Below, piece by piece: positions 1 through 4,678 of a DNA stretch of 5,036 bases. The notes under the pieces were generated by a model, which saw only the letters and a program-made list of their open reading frames with translations, was not told the DNA's origin and made no database searches. The translations under genes and the position numbers were made by a program. Source of the stretch: CAYMEV01 sp964431655 [NCBI: uncultured bacterium] (GTDB taxonomy: Bacteria; CAYMEV01). The stretch spans positions 1-5,036 of the forward strand of contig CAYSKJ010000201.1 of assembly GCA_964431655.1 (NCBI GenBank), read 5' to 3'. Positions within the stretch are counted from its first letter, which is position 1. Each line of letters starts with the position of its first letter.

Positions 1-267
1 TTCAATGAGGTAACAATAAAAAGCCTAATTCCTCTTGACAGAAAAAAGTTATATCTGTGTAATTCAGAGCAACCTAAACCTTTGGAGTTATTACCATTTA
101 TTAAATTCGTTGAAGAGTCAGGTGCAATCTACTTTTATACAAGTATTGAGAGTAAAGATGTTCGTTGGGTTTCATACCATTTTGACAGGGAAGCAGAACT
201 AAAACAACCAGCCAACAATGAACTACTTAAAGCATTTGACTTCCTTAAACCATTGCAAACAGAATGA
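1..267 (+). CDS. Unrecognised protein, C-terminal 88 residues (5' end outside window)
   Basis: The reading frame is open from the first base to a TGA at 265-267, so this is the tail of a longer gene rather than a short gene starting at the TTG at 82. I do not recognise the family. The visible part is a mixed, charged, soluble-looking sequence with no membrane segment. It contains a hydrophobic/aromatic stretch (GAIYFYTSIESKDVRWVSYHF, residues about 41-61), suggesting beta strands, and a helical, lysine- and leucine-rich end (LLKAFDFLKPLQTE). The stop lies only 14 bases before the repeated element begins at 282. Because the stop precedes the repeat, the element seems to have inserted just downstream and left this C-terminus intact. 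No function is assigned. The main doubt is whether this is the natural end of the gene or an already decayed remnant. Confidence 0.55.
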   Translation, partial: FNEVTIKSLIPLDRKKLYLCNSEQPKPLELLPFIKFVEESGAIYFYTSIESKDVRWVSYHFDREAELKQPANNELLKAFDFLKPLQTE

Positions 268-289
268 ATGCCAGCAACTGAACTGATAA

Positions 290-303
290 GAAAATCAATT
301 TTC
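290..303. repeat. Subterminal hairpin of the IS91-like element, copy 1 (putative oriIS structure)
   Basis: GAAAAT-CA-ATTTTC is a perfect 6-bp inverted repeat with a 2-base spacer, 8 bases from the left edge of the element. It is conserved without change in copy 2 (4444-4457). IS91-type elements, like other HUH rolling-circle transposons, carry a small palindrome just inside the replication-origin end, downstream of the transposase, which is the position here. The role as an origin is inferred from position and conservation; the arms are short and AT-rich. Confidence 0.45.
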
Positions 304-447
304 ACCCTTTAGCTCAAATCTCAAAAATCTGGTCCAGAATATTCAAATTCTTATAATATTATGCATACATTTTAGAATCGTAATAATCTTAGGCAATAAT
401 TTCTGATGAGTCTGCATAATTTTTCCAAAATTGCTTAATGTATAGGA

Positions 448-471
448 TTTTTGCCTTTTTTAAGGCAAAAA
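448..471. repeat. 10-bp stem-loop in the 3' non-coding part of element copy 1
   Basis: TTTTTGCCTT and AAGGCAAAAA form a perfect 10-bp stem around a TTTT loop, about 50 bases beyond the transposase stop. In copy 2 (4602-4626) the outer 8 bp of the stem survive but the loop side has changed. There is no U-run after the stem on either strand, so it does not look like a standard intrinsic terminator for the transposase. It may be an element-specific structure or chance in AT-rich DNA. Confidence 0.35.
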
Positions 472-523
472 ATTACAATAGCTCCCTCTTGATTATTATA
501 AATCCTGTTAAAAAAATATTATT

Positions 524-1351
524 CTATAAAGTAGCAGAAGCTCTGAGGTATTCAGGAGGTGATACCCTTGATTCTATTACAGGTATTTCTGCAGGGTACA
601 TACATATATGTTTTAGTATCTTTATAATCTCATGCCTTTCCTTAATAAAGGCTATTATTTTCATATCAGATCCGCAGACAAAAAACGAGACATTTCAGCG
701 GATCTATCTCATATACTTTATATATCAGCATTGCCCATGACCTGCGGGCTGACCTTATATCAGGGGGATCATTAATTATCTTTATGTCCCTCTTTTTCCT
801 TTTGCCCTGCAGGCATTAGAATAATACCCATAATATCTAATAAGGCATTCATAGGGGTCGGGAATATGCAGACATACCCTGTGGAGGAATTCAATAGCAT
901 CCAGTATCTCAAAATTCCTGTTTTTACCAGGATGCATCTTTGACCTGTATATAATATTATGGGATTTCTCTGAGAAGGTTATCTTCTCTGAGGAAAAAGA
1001 AGCATGCACTATCTGGATAAGGCATTTGGATTATCCTCTGATATCAATACTGCATTATGGACTGAGAAGCCTGTATATTGCCAACCTCTCATCTTATTAA
1101 TAAGGTATAGTGCTCTGCTTTTTAATAAAAGCATTTTCCGTGCATTTCTCTTAAGCATGTCAAATACTTTTTTTATCCATTATTCCGCATTCGAGGTATT
1201 TGTTGACTGTCTTTCCGATGATTTCCCTGAAAGGTCCGTATTCTTTCTCATAATGGGAGGGATATATGCTCTCATAGTGATTGTAATAGTTATATGCTAT
1301 TTTGTATAGAGCTGTTTTCTCCGGGGTTCTCCTTTTGTATAATCCTGCCAT
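524..1351 (-). pseudogene. IS91-family Y2 rolling-circle transposase remnant with internal deletion and frameshifts
   Basis: Minus-strand translation starts at ATG 1351 with a typical IS91 transposase N-terminus (MAGLYKRRTPEKTALYK, then YPSHYEKEYGPFR and VNKYLECG). At about 1165-1185 it jumps directly to a C-terminal-half segment (KVFDMLKR, then GWQYTGFSVHNAVLI). A frameshift near 1010 leads into IIYRSKMHPGKNRNFE, HIPDPYECLIRYYGYYSN (both tyrosines of the YxxxY catalytic motif) and a second frameshift near 795-810. It ends with WAMLIYKVYEIDPLKC, a lesion near 677-689, and CGSDMKIIAFIKERHEIIKI before a stop at 524. Intact family members are near 400 residues. Here about 275 codons' worth remains, and the N-terminal CxxC zinc-binding segment and the HxH (HUH) nuclease motif are missing, so the protein cannot be active. 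Family identity rests on many recognisable blocks in the correct order. The opposite-strand open frames in this region are antisense shadows. Confidence 0.85.
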
Positions 1352-1361
1352 GCAGGATTAT
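1339..1361. promoter_or_regulatory. Perfect palindrome centred on the transposase start codon
   Basis: ATAATCCTGC-CAT-GCAGGATTAT is a perfect 10-bp inverted repeat. Its 3-base centre is exactly the complement of the transposase ATG (1349-1351). In the mRNA the start codon would sit in the loop, with codons 2-4 paired to the leader, which could limit translation initiation. No convincing Shine-Dalgarno sequence precedes the ATG. The symmetry is seen directly; a regulatory role (translation control, or a binding site for the transposase or a host protein) is inference. Confidence 0.45.
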
Positions 1362-1484
1362 ATTGCAAATCTCATTCCAGACAGTATGTTATTATAATAT
1401 ATGTATTTATATTAATTAAGAGATTGATTTACAGTGTAAACTGTTGACAGAAATATAGGCACCTCCTTTCTGATCTTTAAATAA

Positions 1485-1679
1485 AGAGTAAAAGAAAGAA
1501 GAAATCTAAATATTGCAGATAGGATAGAGTATTATATCAATAATGATGACTACAGCACAGTATTTATAATGGCTGGAACTGGCCATTTTATCGGAAAGAA
1601 CAGTATAATTGAGCTGCTAAAGCAGAGAGGGCATAAAATCAAGCGCATTAAAAGATCAATATCATTTGCATTTTTATAA
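1485..1679 (+). pseudogene. TraB/GumN-family protein, C-terminal fragment
   Basis: The frame from 1485 to the TAA at 1677-1679 encodes 64 residues, with no start codon at its head and a stop directly upstream at 1482-1484. The order of elements matches the C-terminal end of TraB/GumN-family (TIKI-like) proteins: an RNLNIADRIEYYI segment resembling the usual RNxxMAxxI block, a hydrophobic strand (STVFIMAG), a GxxH motif in GTGHFIG, and the closing IIELLKQRGHKIKRI, which resembles the family's LLxxxGYxVxxI ending. Full proteins are near 300 residues, so about four fifths is absent. In this family the two GxxH motifs are putative metal ligands; only the second is present, so the fragment should be inactive. 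It is best read as a gene whose 5' part was lost when the element or a rearrangement joined here. A short gene starting at the ATG at 1569 would not make a fold. No ribosome binding site is visible. Confidence 0.65.
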
Positions 1680-1769
1680 TTATAGATGAAATGACATCAA
1701 TGCATTCACTTAAGGATAAGAAAGCATCTCATAGCGGATTATTCCTGATATTGTAATTATATTATCCAT
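1680..1769. other. Short intergenic spacer downstream of the toxin gene, no terminator seen
   Basis: This spacer separates the TraB fragment (+) from the convergent end of the AbiEii gene (-). I see no GC-rich stem followed by a T-run on either strand. A weak AT-only dyad (GATATTGTAATTATATTATC, 1747-1766) lies next to the toxin stop but has mismatches and no loop, so I do not call it a terminator. Confidence 0.3.
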
Positions 1770-2636
1770 TTACGAGAAAACGATCCGTTCAGAAATCTGA
1801 TTAAAGAAGTCTTTACTCCAGACTTTAAGTGCAGATGGATCTTTTATAAAAGGAAGCACATCATTCTGTGCCTTTTCAAGATCTATGGTTTTTATCCGTT
1901 TTTTTAGCATCTCCCTGAATTTATCTTCTGTGAGGCAAGAACCTGGTTCCAGATGCCCTGTCTGTATCATTCTCTTCTCAAGATGTTTCAGGTTAAGCAT
2001 GCTGTTAACGGATATATACCACACAAGATCATACCAGTCTCTTCCTTTCACCCTTGTTTTCCAGTCTCTGCATAAAACAGCATGCATCTTGCCAGCAAAA
2101 AGGTCTTCCATTCTATAAGTGTTTACTGAAAAAGGGATAGGGTTTAACAGATATTTTGCTTCTGTCTCAAAACCTGCCGGGGGGTCTATATCAACCTCGA
2201 GCTTAATCTTAAAAAGCTTTGATTTATTGAATTTATTGACCAGTTTTAAGGGAGTTTCTATATTGATCAGGTTTTTTATTGTTCCCCCTTTTATAAATGC
2301 AGACTCTATATTTGTTTCTTTTATTTTTTCATTCCTTTCAACTGTAACATCAAATCCAAAGGAAGAAAGCTCATTCTGAACAGACGACGTATATTTATCA
2401 ATATTGAAGTTCAGATCAGGCTCAAGAAGAGAGAAATCAATATCTTCAGAAAAACGGTCGAGTCCGTAAAAAAGCCGGAGTGCAGTGCCTCCGTAAAAAG
2501 CAGTCTTTTCAAAGAACTTTGCTCTCCATAGACCAAGGAGAGCAATCTCCTGGATAATTTCTCTCAGTGCATTTTCATGGTCATCAATACTGACAGGGTC
2601 ATATTTTTTCAGCATAGTTTTTACTGCATTGTTCAT
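1770..2636 (-). CDS. AbiEii/AbiGii-family nucleotidyltransferase toxin
   Basis: This 288-residue protein carries the conserved blocks of the AbiEii toxin family (DUF1814), the toxin half of AbiE-type type IV toxin-antitoxin and phage abortive-infection systems. Motif I is YGGTALRLFYGLDRFSEDID: GGT at residues 49-51 and the metal-binding pair D65/D67, as in DNA polymerase beta-like nucleotidyltransferases. Next come KIKLEVD (143-149), YRMEDLFAGKMHAVLCR (174-190) and RVKGRDWYDLVW (195-206), with the expected acidic and basic residues. Family members inhibit growth through nucleotidyl transfer, using NTPs and reportedly targeting tRNA in related toxins; the target here is unknown. The ATG start overlaps the antitoxin stop by 4 nt (ATGA) and has GGAGG 7 nt upstream (2644-2648 on +), which settles the start. 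Length and motifs look complete, with no frameshift, in contrast to its decayed surroundings. Cytoplasmic. Confidence 0.92.
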   Translation of the reverse strand: MNNAVKTMLKKYDPVSIDDHENALREIIQEIALLGLWRAKFFEKTAFYGGTALRLFYGLDRFSEDIDFSLLEPDLNFNIDKYTSSVQNELSSFGFDVTVERNEKIKETNIESAFIKGGTIKNLINIETPLKLVNKFNKSKLFKIKLEVDIDPPAGFETEAKYLLNPIPFSVNTYRMEDLFAGKMHAVLCRDWKTRVKGRDWYDLVWYISVNSMLNLKHLEKRMIQTGHLEPGSCLTEDKFREMLKKRIKTIDLEKAQNDVLPFIKDPSALKVWSKDFFNQISERIVFS

Positions 2637-3253
2637 AATGCTTCCTCCAGATACTTTTGCAGTATCAATATATTTCCTCTGTAGATTTTTGCAAGCCGGC
2701 GGACAGAACTATTTCTCAGATTTATTAACTCGCTTTCCTCAATTCTCATATTACTGTACAGAAAATCCATGAGATCCTCTGTATTTTCCAGGGTATCACT
2801 GAAATAAAGCAGGTCTGCAATAGCTTTTTCTTTTGAAGCGATAAGGACATTATGAATTTCATCAAGCCTGATAAGCTCAATTCCTTCAGAATAAAGATCA
2901 GGACGGATATAGCGGTAGGAAAAGAGCCCTATCGGAGTATCGAAAACCTTGTTCCTCTTATTTGTCACAGCAGTGACGGTTTCTGTCCTTTCAGGTATCA
3001 TACCATAAAAAGAGAGTGCATAATGAAGTGAAATATATGACGGTCCATAAATAAGATTTGAAAGAGTTTCTCTGCAGACCGGAACCCTTCTGTACTTGTC
3101 TCCCGGAATATAAAGACCCTTTTTTATCCGGATGATCTCTTTCTTTTTAAGCATATCATTGATCTTAACCCGGATATTTTTGTATCCTGACAGGTACGAT
3201 TTCAGGTAGTTATAATCAATTTCCCCGGCAGGATAAACTGCATTAAAAGCCAT
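2633..3253 (-). CDS. AbiEi-family antitoxin / transcriptional repressor
   Basis: This 206-residue protein directly upstream of, and overlapping, the AbiEii toxin gene is the AbiEi-type antitoxin. An N-terminal winged-helix region (about 12-50) ends in the typical wing IIRIKKGLYIPGD. The family hallmark GPSYISLHYALSFYGMIPE follows at 70-88, then a strand-rich C-terminal domain with TPIGLFSYRYI (106-116) and IASKEKAIADLLYF (138-151). In characterised AbiE systems this protein represses its own operon by binding inverted repeats in the promoter through the winged helix. The second domain neutralises the toxin without forming a stable complex (type IV). The start ATG at 3253 is supported by GGAGG at a 7-nt spacing (3261-3265 on +). 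A strong promoter overlapped by a palindrome sits immediately upstream, as autoregulation would need. The gene is complete, with no anomalies. Confidence 0.92.
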   Translation of the reverse strand: MAFNAVYPAGEIDYNYLKSYLSGYKNIRVKINDMLKKKEIIRIKKGLYIPGDKYRRVPVCRETLSNLIYGPSYISLHYALSFYGMIPERTETVTAVTNKRNKVFDTPIGLFSYRYIRPDLYSEGIELIRLDEIHNVLIASKEKAIADLLYFSDTLENTEDLMDFLYSNMRIEESELINLRNSSVRRLAKIYRGNILILQKYLEEAL

Positions 3254-3263
3254 GCCAATTCCT

Positions 3264-3294
3264 CCAGTATGTTAGTATTATACTAACTTACTGG
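3264..3294. promoter_or_regulatory. 31-bp palindromic operator overlapping the AbiE -10 box
   Basis: The dyad is centred on 3279, with 14 of 15 pairs complementary: CCAGTA-t-GTTAGTAT, a central T, then ATACTAAC-t-TACTGG. The inner 8-bp arms are perfect, and a single T:T mismatch separates them from a perfect outer 6 bp. It covers the -10 hexamer, the probable transcription start and the first bases of the Shine-Dalgarno sequence. A bound repressor would therefore block the polymerase directly. By family knowledge of AbiEi autoregulation, the antitoxin encoded just downstream is the likely ligand. The symmetry is seen; the binding is inferred. Confidence 0.75.
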
Positions 3295-3305
3295 CTAAAT
3301 GTCAA
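3277..3305 (-). promoter_or_regulatory. Consensus sigma70-type promoter of the AbiE operon
   Basis: On the minus strand TTGACA (3300-3305 on +) is followed after exactly 17 nt by TATAAT (3277-3282). Both hexamers match the consensus perfectly at the optimal spacing. Transcription would begin near 3270, giving a short leader that contains the GGAGG at 3261-3265 and the ATG at 3253. A perfect promoter upstream of a toxin operon implies that repression sets the output, and the -10 box lies inside a palindrome. Confidence 0.85.
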
Positions 3306-3316
3306 TAGAAAATCCT

Positions 3317-3463
3317 ATGGTTTTGAAATATTTTTACCTGGAAATAGAATTGTCTGAGGAAATAGCTCATTGGCTTCCGAAAAACGGTTATTCATTCAGT
3401 TCAGGGATTATCTTCTGGTCTGATCTCATGTCTGCAGCAATTTTTACCTTCTATGAAGCTTAA
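3317..3463 (+). CDS. Doubtful 48-residue open frame divergent from the AbiE operon
   Basis: An ATG at 3317 opens a 48-codon frame (MVLKYFYLEIELSEEI and on, ending IFTFYEA) that stops at 3461-3463. It has amphipathic and aromatic character but matches nothing I recognise. No Shine-Dalgarno sequence precedes the ATG. It lies in the 279-base gap between the antitoxin and the cyclase pseudogene, starting 11 bases beyond the -35 box of the oppositely directed AbiE promoter. It could be a remnant of another gene or chance. It is listed so that the gap is described, not because coding is well supported. Confidence 0.15.
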   Translation: MVLKYFYLEIELSEEIAHWLPKNGYSFSSGIIFWSDLMSAAIFTFYEA

Positions 3464-3495
3464 AATAATTGTTTTTAAATATCGGTTCAATGGGA

Positions 3496-3501
3496 TATAA
3501 T
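3496..3501 (+). promoter_or_regulatory. Candidate -10 box upstream of the cyclase pseudogene
   Basis: TATAAT occurs 31 bases before the cyclase ATG at 3533. The upstream DNA is AT-rich, but the best -35 at normal spacing (TTTTAA, 3473-3478) is poor, so this is a weak call. GGGGA at 3521-3525 lies 7 bases before the ATG and is a credible ribosome binding site that supports 3533 as the original start. Confidence 0.3.
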
Positions 3502-3532
3502 TAAATTATCAAATCTGTACGGGGAAAGATAG

Positions 3533-4440
3533 ATGAGGAACCTGATACCGCCCTTTCTGCAGGAAAGGCTTGAAAATGGATAGCACCGGGGAAGCTTTGA
3601 ATCTGCTGGACTTTTCTTTGATATAGGCGGCTTTACCGGTATGACCGGAGCCCTGATGCTTCATGGCAAGGAAGGTGCAGAGGTCCTTTCTGAGAGAATT
3701 GACAGGCTGTTCCAGCCGGTAATAGATATCATTTATGGACATGGCGGATTCATCTCAGTATTTGCTGGTGACGGGGCAACAGCTGTATTTCCGGGAAAGG
3801 CCGGGATCGAGCCCTGTCTTCTCTCAGCATGGGATATAATCGAGTTTTTCAGAAAGACAATGTGATCAGTACTAAATATGGCGGATTTCCGGTATCTGTG
3901 AAGATAGGCCTGTCATTCGGGCCTGTTGACTGGGAAATAATAGGGGCAGGGAAAAGAAAAGCCTATTATTTCAGGGGGCCTGCAGTAGAGGGATGTGCAA
4001 GAGCTGAGCATTATGCAGGGAAGATGCATGTGGTCCTGGATGCTGATATGAAGCAAAACCTGGATGATTCAGCTGAGGCTGAAAAAATAGAGGAGGGCTT
4101 TTACCTTCTTCGAGAGATAAAAACAAAAGATAGTCAGCATAGTGATATGAAAATGATAAAGATGAAAAAGAAAATAGTCTCTGAATTCATCCCTTCAAGG
4201 ATAATCGACCATGTCCAGAAAAGGGAGTTCAGGGATGTAGTTTCTGTATTTGTCAGGTTTAAGGGGCTTAAATCCCATGAAAGTATTAACGGATATATCA
4301 GCGATATCCTTGAAAAAACTGATAAATACGGCGGTTATTTCAATCATCTTGATTTCGGGGATAAGGGGAGCAATTTCCTCGTCTTTTTTGGTGCTCCACT
4401 CTCATATGAAGATAATCTGATCAGGGCCTGCGATTACTGA
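3533..4440 (+). pseudogene. Class III adenylate/guanylate cyclase (sAC-like tandem domains), degraded and truncated
   Basis: From ATG 3533 the frame gives MRNLIPPFLQERLENG, a TAG at 3581-3583, then SAGLFFDIGGFTGMTGA and ISVFAGDGATAVFP. These are the two metal-binding aspartate blocks of a class III cyclase, at codons 30 and 80. The 50-residue gap is close to that of soluble adenylyl cyclase. A 1-nt deletion near 3851-3856 shifts the frame, and the sequence resumes with DNVISTKYGGFPVSVKIGLS, YYFRGPAVEGCARAE and MHVVLDADM. After a linker comes a second, degenerate cyclase-like domain (from about 4200: FRDVVSVFVRFKGL, FGDKGSNFLVFFGAPLSYED). It stops at RACDY plus a TGA that belongs to the repeat element. 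Relatives continue for many hundreds of residues into an AAA/NACHT-type ATPase and TPR-like region; all of that is absent. The lysine common before the second aspartate (KFAGD or KFIGD) is valine here. Cyclic nucleotide synthesis would be the ancestral role; no product is expected now. Confidence 0.85.
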
Positions 4441-4443
4441 TAA

Positions 4444-4457
4444 GAAAATCAATTTTC
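4444..4457. repeat. Subterminal hairpin of the IS91-like element, copy 2
   Basis: This is the same GAAAAT-CA-ATTTTC dyad as at 290-303, again 8 bases inside the element edge. Its perfect retention, where other parts of the element have drifted, fits a terminal structure needed for mobilisation. The sample of two is small and the identity may simply reflect recent shared ancestry. Confidence 0.45.
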
Positions 4458-4678
4458 ACCCTTTAGCTCAAATCTCAAAAATCTGGTCCAGATTATTCAA
4501 ATCCTTATAATATTCTTCATGCATTTTAGAATCGTAATAATCTTAGGCAATAATTTCTGATGAGTCTAACTAATTTTTCCAAAATTGCTTAATGTATAGG
4601 ATTTTTGCCCTGTTTTAAGGCAAAAAATTACAATAGCTCCCCCTTGATTATTATAAATCCTGTTAAAAAAATATTAAT

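Larger units (their letters stand above)
282..1484 (-). mobile_element. IS91-family-derived element, copy 1 (internally deleted, non-autonomous)
   Basis: The left edge is set by where the sequence becomes collinear with a second copy at 4436; bases before 282 and 4436 are unrelated. The right edge is not determined: it lies somewhere between the end of the transposase start region (about 1361) and the first recognisable TraB-like codon (1485), and 1484 is an upper limit. The element carries a minus-strand remnant of an IS91-type Y2 rolling-circle transposase, so the 282 end is 3' of the transposase and should be the oriIS side. Consistent with this, a 6-bp hairpin lies 8 bases inside the end, and GAAC (280-283) spans the edge; GAAC is a target tetranucleotide known for IS91. 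There are no terminal inverted repeats or target duplications to find, as expected for this family. The stretch 282-523 is non-coding 3' end; 1362-1484 shows no gene. Confidence 0.75.

Noticed and set aside
448-471. Intrinsic terminator of the transposase
   Set aside because: A perfect stem is present but no T-run follows it on either strand, so it is listed only as a stem-loop.
438-740. 100-residue + strand open frame within element copy 1 (and two 64-residue counterparts in copy 2)
   Set aside because: These lie antisense to recognisable transposase C-terminal coding sequence. The frame is not kept the same way in both copies and no ribosome binding site supports them.
1004-1309. 101-residue + strand open frame with a hydrophobic C-terminus that looks like a membrane segment
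   Set aside because: It is exactly antisense to the IS91 transposase blocks GWQYTGFSVHNAVLI and YPSHYEKEYG; the hydrophobic tail is a by-product of that antisense reading.
1885-2379. Two + strand open frames opposite the AbiEii toxin gene
   Set aside because: They are antisense shadows of a strongly supported gene with intact motifs, with no start signals.
3581-3583. Possible recoding of the TAG in the cyclase (for example pyrrolysine or readthrough)
   Set aside because: The same gene also has a frameshift and a 3' truncation, so ordinary pseudogene decay explains the stop. No downstream start codon lies before the first catalytic aspartate, so internal reinitiation would not rescue it.
3509-3742. 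77-residue minus-strand open frame opposite the start of the cyclase
   Set aside because: It overlaps the well-recognised cyclase metal-binding region on the other strand and matches no family I know.
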